Of a DNA stretch of 64,000 nucleotides, positions 7,133 through 16,706 are shown piece by piece; within the stretch, counting starts at the first letter, position 1, and every line of letters begins with the position of its first letter. The stretch is from Stutzerimonas stutzeri. GTDB lineage: Bacteria; Pseudomonadota; Gammaproteobacteria; Pseudomonadales; Pseudomonadaceae. The translations under genes were made by a program, and so were the position numbers. The notes beneath the pieces are model-generated. The model ran no database searches. It had not been told where the DNA came from and saw only the letters and a list, made by a program, of their open reading frames with translations. The stretch spans positions 186,001-250,000 of the forward strand of contig DDVX01000018.1 in the NCBI GenBank assembly GCA_002345575.1, written 5' to 3'.

Positions 7133-7746
7133 CGCAACCGCCCTACGCCTCCGAACTGGGCCTGCAACTGTGCCACGACTGCGGCCTGGCATGTCGTTTG
7201 GCTGAACACGATTGCCCACGCTGCGAAGCGCCGCTTCACTCGCGCAAACCGAACAGCCTGACGCGCACTTGGGCGCTGCTGGTCGCCGCACTCATCTTCT
7301 ATGTGCCAGCCAATATACTGCCGGTGATGTACACCGACATGTTCGGCAACGGCAGTGAAAACACCATTCTCAGCGGCGTGATCGAGTTCTGGAAAGGCGG
7401 CTCCTGGGACATCGCGCTGCTGATTTTCATCGCCAGCGTCGGCGTGCCGTGCATGAAGTTCTTCGTGCTCGGCATGCTGTTGATTAGCACCCAGCGCCGT
7501 AGCCGCTGGGCCATGCGCGAGCGCGCCCGGCTGTACCGTTTCATCGAAATCATCGGCTACTGGTCGATGCTCGACGTGCTGGTGGTCGCGCTGGTCGCGG
7601 CGCTGGTGCAGTTCCGGGCACTGAGCACCATCGAGCCACGCCTGGGAATCCTGTTCTTCGGCCTGGTCGTCGTACTGACCATGCTGGCCTCAATAAGCTT
7701 CGATCCGCGATTGATCTGGGACGCAGAGAAAGACGATGTCAGATAA
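7129..7746 (+). CDS. pqiA: PqiA-like inner membrane protein, second copy
   Basis: A 205-residue protein with its own cysteine pairs (CHDCG, CPRCE) followed by four hydrophobic segments, including LLVAALIFYVPANILPVMYTDMFG and the family motif SWDIALLIFIASVGVPCMKF. It corresponds to the second half of the longer E. coli PqiA. The ATG overlaps the stop of the first pqiA by one base step (ATGA), and the stop overlaps pqiB, so all four pqi genes look translationally coupled. The two pieces presumably make up one membrane unit. Confidence 0.9.
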   Translation: MTQPPYASELGLQLCHDCGLACRLAEHDCPRCEAPLHSRKPNSLTRTWALLVAALIFYVPANILPVMYTDMFGNGSENTILSGVIEFWKGGSWDIALLIFIASVGVPCMKFFVLGMLLISTQRRSRWAMRERARLYRFIEIIGYWSMLDVLVVALVAALVQFRALSTIEPRLGILFFGLVVVLTMLASISFDPRLIWDAEKDDVR

Positions 7747-9412
7747 ATTCCCAAACACTGAATCAACAGCCGGCACAGCTGAAATCAGGCAACGAAAGGC
7801 ACGCGTCTCGCTGGTCTGGCTGGTGCCCATTGCCGCCGCGCTGGTGGGCTTTTCCATGGTTATGCAGAACTGGCTTTCGGCCGGCCCGCAGATCACCGTG
7901 AGCTTCGAGACGGCTGAAGGGCTCGAAGCCAACAAGACCCAGGTCAAGTACAAGAACGTGGTCATCGGCCAGGTCACCGCGATCAATCTCAGTGAGGATC
8001 ACACCCGCGTGGTCGCCACGGTCGCGCTGGACCAGCACGCCGAGCCCTTTACCCGCGAAGACACCAAGTTTTGGGTCGTCAGGCCACGCATCGGCGCCAG
8101 CGGCGTAACCGGCGTCGACACCCTGCTTTCCGGTGCCTTCATCGGAGCAGACGCCGGCCGGGCCGAAGAAACCCGCCGTGAATTCGTTGGCCTGGAAGCG
8201 CCGCCGCCGGTGACCTTCGGCGCCGAAGGCAAGCAGTTCACCCTGTTCACCGATGACCTGGGCTCGCTCGGTATCGGTTCGCCGCTGTACTTTCGCCGCA
8301 TTCAGGTCGGCCAGGTGATCTCGTTCGGCCTGGCTGAAGATGGCAAGGGCGTTCGGGTTCAGGTATTCGTAAATGCTCCCTACGACGGCTTCGTCACTGA
8401 CGACACACGCTTCTGGAACGCCAGCGGCGTTGATATTTCCATTGCCGCCGATGGCCTGCGGGTCAATACCGAATCACTCTCGACCATACTCGCCGGAGGC
8501 ATCGCCTTCCGTGCGCCGAACTACAGCCCCAACGCCAAATTGGCCGCGCCGGACAGTGAATACACCCTGTTTAGCGATATGCGCGAGGCAATGGCGCCAG
8601 CCGACGGGCCAGCCCGCTATGTACAGATGCGCTTCGATCAGACGCTGCGCGGGTTGAGCGTCGATGCGCCAGTGGAATTTCTCGGCGTACCTGTCGGCCG
8701 CGTGGTTTCGGTTAATCTCGACTACGACGAAGAGCGCCAGACATTCCCCGCGATCGTCGGTGCACTGATTTATCCCAGTCGCCTTGGTGCTGCACATGAC
8801 AAGCTGTCCCAGGCCTTGGGCGGCAATACCGAAGAACATACCGCCCAGCTCATGCGAATGTTCGTCGACCACGGCCTGCGTGCGCAGGCACGAACCGGCA
8901 ATCTGCTGACTGGCCAGCTATACATATCGCTGGACTTCAACCCGAAAGCACCGAAGGTAGCTTATGACCCGGATGCCCGCCCATTAAGCATCCCGACCAT
9001 TGCCGGTAGCTTCGACAAGCTGCAGGAGCAACTACAAGCCATGGTCGACAAGCTCAGCAAACTGCCCATCGAATCGCTGGCCGATAACCTCAATGGCAGC
9101 CTTGGCGAGCTGCGCCAGACGCTGAAACAGGTCAACGGCGATGTCCTGCCACAGCTGCAGAAGACCCTGGAGCAATCGGAACAAACCCTGCAGAACGCCA
9201 ACCAGGCGCTCGCCGCAGATTCGCCGCAGCGACGGCAACTGGGCGATACCCTGGAGGAAGTGCAGCGTGCGGTACGCTCCGTGCGAACACTGTCGGACTA
9301 CCTCAGCCGTCATCCAGAGTCGCTGATTAGAGGCCGCGCCGGCGCTGAAACACCAGCGAACTACAAGGGCCAAGCCACCTCACGCGAACTGAACCCGGAG
9401 CTCCAGCCATGA
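7736..9412 (+). CDS. pqiB: Intermembrane transport protein PqiB (MCE family)
   Basis: A 558-residue protein with a cytoplasmic N-terminus, one membrane anchor (residues about 25-43, VSLVWLVPIAAALVGFSMV), and repeated MCE/MlaD domains starting near ITVSFETAEGLEANKTQVKYKNVVIGQV. The later repeats start around FTLFTDDLGSLGIGSPLYFRR and YVQMRFDQTLRGLSVDAPV. The C-terminus (residues about 430-530) is a long helical, coiled-coil stretch, which in E. coli PqiB forms a needle spanning the periplasm. It overlaps both the preceding pqiA and the following pqiC. Confidence 0.95.
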   Translation: MSDKFPNTESTAGTAEIRQRKARVSLVWLVPIAAALVGFSMVMQNWLSAGPQITVSFETAEGLEANKTQVKYKNVVIGQVTAINLSEDHTRVVATVALDQHAEPFTREDTKFWVVRPRIGASGVTGVDTLLSGAFIGADAGRAEETRREFVGLEAPPPVTFGAEGKQFTLFTDDLGSLGIGSPLYFRRIQVGQVISFGLAEDGKGVRVQVFVNAPYDGFVTDDTRFWNASGVDISIAADGLRVNTESLSTILAGGIAFRAPNYSPNAKLAAPDSEYTLFSDMREAMAPADGPARYVQMRFDQTLRGLSVDAPVEFLGVPVGRVVSVNLDYDEERQTFPAIVGALIYPSRLGAAHDKLSQALGGNTEEHTAQLMRMFVDHGLRAQARTGNLLTGQLYISLDFNPKAPKVAYDPDARPLSIPTIAGSFDKLQEQLQAMVDKLSKLPIESLADNLNGSLGELRQTLKQVNGDVLPQLQKTLEQSEQTLQNANQALAADSPQRRQLGDTLEEVQRAVRSVRTLSDYLSRHPESLIRGRAGAETPANYKGQATSRELNPELQP

Positions 9413-10026
9413 CCCTGCGCCATTCTCTGCTGATGTGTTGCGGCGCGCTCATCCTGAGCGCCTGCAGCTCAATGCCCACCAGTTACCACACCCTGATCGC
9501 CACCCAGCCGAAAGCTCCGACCACAACTGTCAGGCCGGTGGATTTCCAGCTGCAGGTGCTGCCAGTGCGCATTCCGGTACAGGTCGATCAACCCAGCCTG
9601 GTGGTGCGCCAGAGCGACGGCCGCCTGGCGATTCTGGATACCGCACTCTGGGCCTCGCCGCCAGCCGATGAGTTTCATGACGCCTTGGCAATCGAACTGG
9701 AACAGCGTCTTGGCGTACGCGATCTGGCCGGGCTACCGGGCCGCACAGACAAACCACTGCTTAGCTTACGTACCGACGTGCGGCGCTTCGATTCGCTACC
9801 CGGTTACCACGCTGCGCTGGACGTAGTCTGGAGCCTGGAAATCAGCGGGCGCGATCAGGAACAACGTGCGCTGACCTGCGCCAGCGTGGTCCATGAGCAG
9901 GCCGACAACCAGGTGGACAGCTTGGTACTGGCGCACCAGCGGGCAATCAGCACGCTGGCCGATAGCATCGCCGAAACCGCACGACAATGGGCTCGCGATA
10001 CGAAAACTGCTTGTCCCGCGCAGTGA
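9409..10026 (+). CDS. pqiC: PqiC-like ABC-type transport auxiliary lipoprotein
   Basis: A 205-residue outer membrane lipoprotein; the signal ends LILSACSSM, so Cys19 or so is lipidated. It belongs to the DUF330/ABC_trans_aux family (FQLQVLPVRIPVQVDQPSLVVRQSDGRLAILD). PqiC is thought to dock the PqiB tube at the outer membrane. ATG overlaps the pqiB stop, so it is the last gene of the pqi operon. No terminator with a T run was seen in the 145 bases before pyrC. Confidence 0.92.
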   Translation: MTLRHSLLMCCGALILSACSSMPTSYHTLIATQPKAPTTTVRPVDFQLQVLPVRIPVQVDQPSLVVRQSDGRLAILDTALWASPPADEFHDALAIELEQRLGVRDLAGLPGRTDKPLLSLRTDVRRFDSLPGYHAALDVVWSLEISGRDQEQRALTCASVVHEQADNQVDSLVLAHQRAISTLADSIAETARQWARDTKTACPAQ

Positions 10027-10171
10027 CTTCGACCTCTGCGCCGAACACGCCGGAGCTCCTTCGCTGCCCTATTAGCGGCGGCTTATCGCTGCCTTAACGG
10101 CATGAGCGCAGAAGCAGGCTGGCGCATTTTCCGGTAGCATTCGCGCACGTTTGATCCGCTTGGAAACCCGC

Positions 10172-11215
10172 ATGTCCGATCGCATTACCCTACTTCGTCC
10201 AGACGACTGGCATATCCACCTGCGCGATGGTGCGACGCTGGCGAACACCGTGGCAGATGCCGCGCGCCAGTTCGCCCGCGCAATCGTCATGCCGAACCTG
10301 GTGCCGCCGGTGCGCAATGCCGCCGAAGCGAACGAGTATCGCCAGCGGATCATCTCTGCTCGCCCCGCAGGCAATGCCTTCGAGCCGCTGATGGTGCTTT
10401 ACCTGACCGACTGTACACAGCCCGACGAAATTCGCGCCGCCAAGGACAGCGGCCTGGTTTACGCAGCCAAGCTCTATCCAGCCGGCGCCACCACCAACTC
10501 GGCCTCCGGTGTGACGAAGATTGAGAACATCTTCTCAGTGCTGGAAACCATGGCCGAGGCTGGCCTGCCGCTGCTGATACATGGCGAGGTGACCCGCGCG
10601 GAGATCGATATCTTCGATCGCGAAAAATACTTCATCGACGAACAGCTGAGCCGGATCACCGAGCGCTTCCCGACACTGAAAGTGGTTTTCGAGCACATCA
10701 CTACCCGTGACGCTGTGCAATTCGTCGAGGCTTCGGCCAGCAACGTCGGCGCAACCATCACCGCGCACCATCTGCTCTACAACCGCAACCACATGCTGGT
10801 TGGCGGCATTCGCCCGCATTTCTTCTGCCTGCCGATCCTCAAGCGCAACGTCCACCAGGAAGCACTGCTCGACGCTGCTACCAGTGGCAACCCGAGCTTC
10901 TTCCTCGGCACCGACTCGGCGCCCCATGCCCAGCACGCCAAGGAAAGCGCCTGCGGTTGCGCCGGCTGCTACACCGCCTTTGCCGCCATCGAGCTTTATG
11001 CGGAAGCCTTCGAGCAGCGTAATGCGCTGGATCGCCTGGAAGCCTTCGCCAGCCACTTCGGCGCAGACTTCTACGGTCTACCTCGCAACACCGAGCAGAT
11101 CACCCTGGTACGCGAACCCTGGAGCGTGCCCAGCTACCTGCCCTTCGGCGAACACAATCTGGTGCCTCTGCGCGCCGGCGAAACCCTGCAATGGCGACTG
11201 GAGGCAAACGCATGA
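10172..11215 (+). CDS. pyrC: Dihydroorotase
   Basis: Zinc amidohydrolase of pyrimidine biosynthesis that cyclises carbamoyl-aspartate. The 347 residues match the class II (E. coli PyrC) type. Metal-binding signatures are visible: DDWHIHLRDG near the N-terminus, the carbamylated-lysine region YAAKLYPAGATTNS, LIHGEV, and the C-terminal GTDSAPHA. The start giving MSDRITLLRPDDW was chosen over an in-frame codon at 10151. It overlaps rnt by four bases, as in other pseudomonads. Confidence 0.97.
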   Translation: MSDRITLLRPDDWHIHLRDGATLANTVADAARQFARAIVMPNLVPPVRNAAEANEYRQRIISARPAGNAFEPLMVLYLTDCTQPDEIRAAKDSGLVYAAKLYPAGATTNSASGVTKIENIFSVLETMAEAGLPLLIHGEVTRAEIDIFDREKYFIDEQLSRITERFPTLKVVFEHITTRDAVQFVEASASNVGATITAHHLLYNRNHMLVGGIRPHFFCLPILKRNVHQEALLDAATSGNPSFFLGTDSAPHAQHAKESACGCAGCYTAFAAIELYAEAFEQRNALDRLEAFASHFGADFYGLPRNTEQITLVREPWSVPSYLPFGEHNLVPLRAGETLQWRLEANA

Positions 11216-11886
11216 GCGAGGATTCGTTCGACGACGATCAGGACAACAACCTCCCAGGAAAGCCCCGCTCGCCCATGGCGCGCCGCTTTCGTGGCTTCCT
11301 GCCGGTAGTGGTCGACGTCGAGTGCGGCGGTTTCAACTGCGCTACAGATGCCCTGCTGGAAATCGCCGCGGTAACCATCGGCATGGACGAGCAGGGCCTG
11401 CTCTATCCACAGGAAACGATGTTCTTCCGGGTCGAGCCCTTCGCCGGCGCGAATATCGAAGCCGCCGCGCTGGAGTTCACCGGAATCAAGCTGGACCACC
11501 CGCTGCGCATGGCTGTTGCCGAATCCCATGCCATGGGCGAGATACTGCGCAGCGTACGTAAGGCGGTGAAATCGGCAGGTTGCAAGCGCGCCATTCTGGT
11601 CGGCCACAACAGCAGTTTCGACCTGGGCTTCTTGAACGCGGCAATTGCCCGTTGCGACATCAAGCGCAACCCCTTCCACCCTTTCTCCAGCTTCGATACG
11701 GCCACCCTCGCCGGCCTCGCCTACGGCCAGACCGTATTGGCCAAGGCCTGCCAGGCCGCGGGTATCGATTTCGACGGTCGCGAAGCCCACTCGGCCCGCT
11801 ACGACACCGAAAAAACCGCCGAGCTGTTCTGCGGCATCGTCAACCGCTGGAAGGAAATGGGCGGCTGGGAAGAGTTCGACGAGTAA
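11212..11886 (+). CDS. rnt: Ribonuclease T
   Basis: A 3'-5' exonuclease of the DEDD family that trims tRNA CCA ends and other stable RNA 3' ends. The 224 residues contain ExoI (VVVDVECGGFN), ExoII (HNSSFDLGFL) and ExoIII (HSARYDTEKTAELF) motifs. Its N-terminus has an acidic extension (MSEDSFDDDQDNN). ATG overlaps the pyrC stop, so the two are coupled. Confidence 0.96.
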   Translation: MSEDSFDDDQDNNLPGKPRSPMARRFRGFLPVVVDVECGGFNCATDALLEIAAVTIGMDEQGLLYPQETMFFRVEPFAGANIEAAALEFTGIKLDHPLRMAVAESHAMGEILRSVRKAVKSAGCKRAILVGHNSSFDLGFLNAAIARCDIKRNPFHPFSSFDTATLAGLAYGQTVLAKACQAAGIDFDGREAHSARYDTEKTAELFCGIVNRWKEMGGWEEFDE

Positions 11887-11975
11887 AGCGGCACGCAGCA
11901 ACCTGTGGATGCCGCTTACATCTACCGTGGCGCTGCTCGATGAATCGTTGATCCAACCAAATATGCGGCACAAAC

Positions 11976-12005
11976 AAAAAGGCCAGTCACTTGACTGGCC
12001 TTTTT
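11976..12005. terminator. Bidirectional terminator between rnt and thrC
   Basis: Perfect hairpin GGCCAGTCA/TGACTGGCC (short CT loop) flanked by five A and five T. It sits between the convergent ends of rnt (+) and thrC (-) and suits both. Confidence 0.92.
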
Positions 12006-12019
12006 GCATTCAGGGTCGC

Positions 12020-13444
12020 TTACAGCGGCTTGCCGCGATTCCCATGCTCGCTGACAAAGGCCTGTACGGCCTTGAGGTCATTCGCCAGCACGGTGCAACG
12101 CTCAGGACGCTCGAACAGATCTGCTAAGTGCGCAGGTAACTCCAGGGCCCTGCCAACGCCTGCCTTCTCCACAGCCTCGGGGAATTTCACCGGGTGTGCT
12201 GTACCCAGAGTCACCATGGGCGTGGAAAGGCTGCGGCGGCATTCACGCGCCGCATAAACACCAATGGCGGTATGCGGATCGAGCACCTCGCCGGTGGCCT
12301 TGAATACATCGGCGATGGTCTTGCAGGTCTGCTCGTCGTCCACAGCCAAGGAATCGAACAGCTTGCGCGCTTCGGTCCAGCGTTCTTCCTCGATCGACAG
12401 CTTGCCGCTGGCCTTGAAGGAACTCATCAGCTCGGCCACAGCCGCACCGTTACGGCCGTGCAGGTCGAACAGCAGGCGCTCGAAGTTGGAAGAAACCATG
12501 ATGTCCATGGACGGTGACAGCGACGGATGCAGGGTGTCCTTGTCATAGCGGTTGCCGGACATGAAGCGGTGCAGGATGTCGTTGCGGTTGGTCGCGACCA
12601 CCAGCTGGCTGATCGGCAGGCCCATGTTGCGCGCGAGATAACCGGCGAAGATGTCGCCGAAGTTGCCGGTCGGCACAGAGAACGCCACGGAACGCGCCGG
12701 GCCGCCCAGTTGCAGCGCCGCATGGAAGTAGTAAACGATCTGAGCCATGATCCGTGCCCAGTTGATCGAATTCACCGCCACCAGGCGAGTGCCTTTGAGG
12801 AAGTCTTGGTCAGCGAAACTGTCCTTGACCATCTCCTGGCAGTCGTCGAAGTTGCCTTCGATGGCGATGTTATGGATGTTGTCGCCAAAGATGGTGGTCA
12901 TCTGGCGACGCTGCACCTCGGACACGCGCTGGTGCGGATGCAGGATAAAGATATCGACGTTGTCGCAACGGCGGCAACCTTCGATGGCCGCCGAGCCGGT
13001 GTCACCCGAGGTTGCACCGATGATCACCACACGCTCGCCGCGCTTGGCCAGCACGTAGTCGAGCAGGCGGCCGAGCAGTTGCAGAGCAAAATCCTTGAAC
13101 GCCAGGGTCGGCCCGTGGAACAGCTCCATCACCCACTCGTTGCCGTCCAGCTGACGCAGGGGCGCGACCGCGCTATGGGCGAACACGCCCTGCCCTGATG
13201 AAGAATAGGTTTCTTCGAGAATCTGTTTGAAATCGGCATCAGGAATGCTGCCGGCCACGAAGGGGCGCATAACCTTGAAGGCCAGCTCGTGATACGGCAG
13301 GCCGGCCCAGGAGGCGATTTCCTCGACGGTGAAGCGCGGCAGGTTTTCCGGCACATACAGGCCGCCGTCGCTGGCCAGGCCAGCCAGCAGCACATCTTCG
13401 AAATTCAGGGCCGGTGCCTGGCCACGGGTGCTGATATAGCGCAT
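12020..13444 (-). CDS. thrC: Threonine synthase
   Basis: PLP enzyme converting O-phosphohomoserine to threonine. The 474 residues are typical of the E. coli/fungal-type class. The PLP lysine lies in HGPTLAFKDFALQ (about residue 116), and the phosphate-binding ATSGDTGSAAIEG segment follows. It is downstream of hom with a 60-base gap; hom-thrC form the threonine branch operon in Pseudomonas. Confidence 0.97.
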   Translation of the reverse strand: MRYISTRGQAPALNFEDVLLAGLASDGGLYVPENLPRFTVEEIASWAGLPYHELAFKVMRPFVAGSIPDADFKQILEETYSSSGQGVFAHSAVAPLRQLDGNEWVMELFHGPTLAFKDFALQLLGRLLDYVLAKRGERVVIIGATSGDTGSAAIEGCRRCDNVDIFILHPHQRVSEVQRRQMTTIFGDNIHNIAIEGNFDDCQEMVKDSFADQDFLKGTRLVAVNSINWARIMAQIVYYFHAALQLGGPARSVAFSVPTGNFGDIFAGYLARNMGLPISQLVVATNRNDILHRFMSGNRYDKDTLHPSLSPSMDIMVSSNFERLLFDLHGRNGAAVAELMSSFKASGKLSIEEERWTEARKLFDSLAVDDEQTCKTIADVFKATGEVLDPHTAIGVYAARECRRSLSTPMVTLGTAHPVKFPEAVEKAGVGRALELPAHLADLFERPERCTVLANDLKAVQAFVSEHGNRGKPL

Positions 13445-13504
13445 TTGTTCAAACCTTCGGTTTGAGCCGCAAGCCGAGCGATTCGCCCAGCTTCCGGCTC
13501 TGAG

Positions 13505-14809
13505 TTAATTCAGCTGTTCCACACGAATCCGCACGACCTTGCCGACCACATCATCCAGGGTTTCCAGCGCGGAGATGGCGTTGTCGATACGCTGCTCCAC
13601 CACACGATGGGTGACCAGAATGACCGGCACCAGGCCGTCATGCTCCTCGGCTTCCTTCTGCATGATCGACTCTATGTTGATGCCATGCTGGGAAAGAATG
13701 GTCGCGACCTGGGCCAGCACGCCAGGGTGATCCTTGGCCTGGATGCGCAGATAATAGGCGCTCTCGCAGTCGCTGACCGGCAGGATCGGATGAGCTGACA
13801 GCGCGTCGGGCTGGAACGCCAGAGGCGGCACATGGTTGCTCGGGTCGGCACTCAGTGAACGCGCCACGTCCACCAGATCGGCGACTACCGCCGAAGCGGT
13901 TGGCTCCATGCCGGCGCCGGCACCGTAATAAAGTGTGCTGCCCACGGCATCGCCGTTGACCATCACCGCGTTCATCACGCCGTTGACGTTGGCGATCAGG
14001 CGATCGGACGGAATCAGCGTCGGATGCACACGCAGCTCGATACCCGCATCGGTGCGGCGCGCCACACCCAGATGCTTGATGCGATAACCCAGTGCCTCGG
14101 CGTAGTTCACATCCGCCGTGGTCAGTTGGGAAATGCCCTCGGTGTAGGCCTTGTCGAACTGCAGCGGAATGCCGAAAGCAATGGACGCAAGAATGGTCAG
14201 CTTGTGCGCGGCATCGATACCTTCGACGTCAAAGGTCGGATCGGCCTCGGCATAACCCAGCTCCTGGGCTTCCTTGAGCACATCCTCAAAGGTGCGACCC
14301 TTCTCGCGCATCTCGGTCAGGATGAAGTTGCCAGTGCCGTTGATGATGCCGGCCAGCCAGTTGATACGGTTGCCCGCCAGACCTTCGCGGATGGCCTTGA
14401 TCACCGGAATACCGCCTGCAACCGAGGCTTCGAAGGCGACGATGACGCCCTTCTCACGGGCCCGGGCGAAGATTTCGTTGCCGTGCACGGCGATCAGCGC
14501 CTTGTTGGCGGTGACCACATGCTTGCCGTTCTCGATGGCCTTGAGCACCAGCTCCAAGGCCAGGGTATAGCCACCGATCAGCTCGACGACAATATCGATC
14601 TCGGGATTGCTGACAACGGCGAAAACGTCGTCGGTGATGGTGATGCTACCGGTGTCGCAACGTGGGTTAGGTTGACGAGTCGCGATCTGCACGACTTCGA
14701 TACCACGCCCGATGCGACGGGCAATCTCCTCGGCATTGCGTTGCAGCACATTGAAGGTTCCGCCACCGACGGTACCCAGCCCACAGATGCCAACTTTCAC
14801 CGGTTTCAA
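13505..14809 (-). CDS. hom: Homoserine dehydrogenase
   Basis: Reduces aspartate semialdehyde to homoserine for threonine and methionine. A Rossmann motif (GICGLGTVGGGTFNVL) opens the 434-residue protein; the catalytic domain includes GIINGTGNFILTEM, and residues from about 350 form a C-terminal ACT domain (YYLRIQAKDHPGVLAQVATILSQ), the likely threonine-feedback site. I chose the TTG start giving LKPVKVG because a GGGGAG lies seven bases before it; an in-frame upstream codon at 14881 would add 24 unconserved residues. Confidence 0.95.
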   Translation of the reverse strand: MKPVKVGICGLGTVGGGTFNVLQRNAEEIARRIGRGIEVVQIATRQPNPRCDTGSITITDDVFAVVSNPEIDIVVELIGGYTLALELVLKAIENGKHVVTANKALIAVHGNEIFARAREKGVIVAFEASVAGGIPVIKAIREGLAGNRINWLAGIINGTGNFILTEMREKGRTFEDVLKEAQELGYAEADPTFDVEGIDAAHKLTILASIAFGIPLQFDKAYTEGISQLTTADVNYAEALGYRIKHLGVARRTDAGIELRVHPTLIPSDRLIANVNGVMNAVMVNGDAVGSTLYYGAGAGMEPTASAVVADLVDVARSLSADPSNHVPPLAFQPDALSAHPILPVSDCESAYYLRIQAKDHPGVLAQVATILSQHGINIESIMQKEAEEHDGLVPVILVTHRVVEQRIDNAISALETLDDVVGKVVRIRVEQLN

Positions 14810-15003
14810 GCTGCACTCCCCATACCTGCGAACGGCCCTACGCAGCGGCCGAACAAAAGAGTCGCACATTACGAAGCGCACAAGATTTAGTCAAATCGGC
14901 TGGGCCTATGGCGGCCACTGTTTCGCCCCCGGAGAGACGAATTGTAGGCGGAAGTCATTCGGCCACAGTCACCATATAAAGGCCGAACAAGTCCGACCCG
15001 GAC

Positions 15004-15528
15004 TTAGCTTTGCGCCCCGCCCAAGCCCAGGCGCTGATGCCACTGCGCTAGGGACTCATCCGGATATTCAGCGAAGCATTTGTCGCCATCCTGAACCTGC
15101 GGCTCGACCCAACTTGCCTTGGAGTCGAGCATCAGATGCGTATGTTCGGGCGGCACCGGCAGATCGGTATCGATAGCCGAAGCGTGAGGGTGGACCAGAT
15201 CCGGCCAGCTGGGGTCCCAGAGCCAGAGCGCACTGCCGCAATGTTTGCAGAAATGGCGCTGCCCTTCGCTGATGGTGACCGCCCCGGTTTTCGGGTTAAC
15301 CATACGGGCGCGGTAAACGCTCAGATGCTCTCGCCCTACGACCGTCAGTGTGCGGTAGTCACCGCCGAGGTTGATCGAATAGCCGCCGCCCCCTGCCGTC
15401 TTGCGACAGATGGAGCAGTAGCAGCGCATAAAAGGATAAGGCTCGGTCGACTCCAGCGAGAATCGTACGGCCTTGCAATGGCAGGAACCTTCGAGTTTCA
15501 CGATCGCCCCTCGCATGTCTTCAGACAT
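15004..15528 (-). CDS. GFA (CENP-V/GFA) family zinc protein
   Basis: A 174-residue protein with the zinc-binding cysteine pattern of the glutathione-dependent formaldehyde-activating family: GSCHCKAVRF, CYCSICRKTAGG and HFCKHCGSALW. These proteins bind zinc and sometimes glutathione, but activity of most members is not established. It separates hom from dsbC, which are adjacent in P. aeruginosa as far as I recall, so it is probably a lineage-specific insertion. About 195 bases without a gene lie between it and hom. Confidence 0.85.
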   Translation of the reverse strand: MSEDMRGAIVKLEGSCHCKAVRFSLESTEPYPFMRCYCSICRKTAGGGGYSINLGGDYRTLTVVGREHLSVYRARMVNPKTGAVTISEGQRHFCKHCGSALWLWDPSWPDLVHPHASAIDTDLPVPPEHTHLMLDSKASWVEPQVQDGDKCFAEYPDESLAQWHQRLGLGGAQS

Positions 15529-15582
15529 TGACCGCGAGGAGCGAGACAGTTCAGTCGGGCACCGCAGAAGGCGCCCGCGATA

Positions 15583-16308
15583 TTACTTGGCCTGCAGCGC
15601 AAGTTCCGCCAACTGCGGCGCCGGCTGATAACCGGGAATGATCTGGCCGTCGGCGAGGATGATCGCAGGGGTGCCCTGCACACCGATCATCTGGCCCAGC
15701 TCGTATTGCTTGGCAACTGGACTGTCACAGGTAACGACCGGCACCTCTTCACGCGCCTTGGCCTTGTTCATCGCCGCCTGCTGATCCTTCGAACACCAGA
15801 CGCTGCTAAGTGTGCTCGCGCCGTGGCTCATCATTCCCTGACGCGGAAATGCCATATAACGCACCTCGACACCCAGACGATTGAGTTCCGGCACTTCGCT
15901 GTGCAGCTTCTGGCAATAAACGCAGTCCGTGTCGGTGAACACGGTGATATGGGTCTTGGGATTCTTCGGCGCGAAAACCACCATCTCGCTGGTCGGTACC
16001 GCGGCGATGGTCTGCGCTACAGCACGGCTTTGGGCTTCGTCAGTCAGGTTGATCGCCTGGCCATCCTTGAACTGGAACATATAGCCCTGGATCACGAACT
16101 GGCCATCGGCACTGGCATAGAGCTGACGCCCGCCCTTGACCTGCACCTGATAGACGCCGGGCATCGGGCTTTCGGAAATGGCTTCGATAGGCATATTCGG
16201 CTGGATCGCCTGCAACGCATCACGAATCGCCTTGTCAGCATCTGCAGCCAGAGCAACGGAGCCGAGCAGACCGAGGGTCGCGGCAGCAAACAAACGAATC
16301 ACACGCAT
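15583..16308 (-). CDS. dsbC: Thiol:disulfide interchange protein DsbC
   Basis: Periplasmic disulfide isomerase. The 241-residue precursor has a signal peptide (FAAATLGLLGSVALAAD), an N-terminal dimerisation domain, and a thioredoxin domain with active site Cys129-Val-Tyr-Cys132 (TDTDCVYCQKLH) and cis-proline loop GVQGTPAII. A second cysteine pair (residues near WCSK and VTCDS) is the usual structural disulfide. It is the last member of the hom/thrC neighbourhood; xerD, its usual upstream partner in P. aeruginosa, lies 17 kb away here. Confidence 0.95.
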   Translation of the reverse strand: MRVIRLFAAATLGLLGSVALAADADKAIRDALQAIQPNMPIEAISESPMPGVYQVQVKGGRQLYASADGQFVIQGYMFQFKDGQAINLTDEAQSRAVAQTIAAVPTSEMVVFAPKNPKTHITVFTDTDCVYCQKLHSEVPELNRLGVEVRYMAFPRQGMMSHGASTLSSVWCSKDQQAAMNKAKAREEVPVVTCDSPVAKQYELGQMIGVQGTPAIILADGQIIPGYQPAPQLAELALQAK

Positions 16309-16511
16309 GGAATCTCCTGGCGACTACGGTCTGGAAAAAAGAGGCGCAGCCTAACACAGGCAACCCACCAAGGCCGATGGCCACACACCCCGACGTATAG
16401 CCTGGCGTGACCTGACGCACACCTGCCAGCACCAGCCTAGAAGCGCGCTCGGCGTTCTGTTCACCCGCCATAAGCGTTTGAAAAAGCAGGCAGAAAAAGC
16501 ACTGCTCAGGG

Positions 16512-16540
16512 TTGACACGCACCCACGCGACGCGAATAAT
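16512..16540 (+). promoter_or_regulatory. Sigma-70 promoter of tRNA-Met
   Basis: TTGACA at 16512-16517 and AATAAT at 16535-16540 with a 17-base spacer, followed by a GC-rich discriminator (GCGCGCC), a pattern seen at stringently controlled stable RNA promoters. The tRNA starts 11 bases further on. Confidence 0.8.
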
Positions 16541-16551
16541 GCGCGCCACTT

Positions 16552-16628
16552 GGCTACGTAGCTCAGTTGGTTAGAGCATAGCATTCATAATGCTGGGGTC
16601 CGGGGTTCAAGTCCCTGCGTAGCCACCA
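16552..16628 (+). tRNA. tRNA-Met (CAT anticodon)
   Basis: A 77-base cloverleaf: acceptor GGCTACG pairs with CGTAGCC, the anticodon loop TTCATAA gives CAT, the T loop is GGTTCAAGTCC, and CCA is encoded. The paired first base and D-arm fit elongator methionine; the ATA-reading isoleucine tRNA with modified CAT is the main alternative. It lies at one border of a segment that is elsewhere in the P. aeruginosa genome. Confidence 0.93.
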
Positions 16629-16633
16629 AATTC

Positions 16634-16668
16634 AAAAAAGGGTTCAGCGAAAGCTGAACCCTTTTTTT
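16634..16668 (+). terminator. Terminator of tRNA-Met
   Basis: GGGTTCAGC-GAAA-GCTGAACCC hairpin followed by seven T, six bases past the tRNA CCA end; A run on the left allows action in both directions. Confidence 0.95.
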
Positions 16669-16706
16669 GTGCCTGCCGTTTAGCCAAACAGCATCGAGAA
16701 CCCGCC

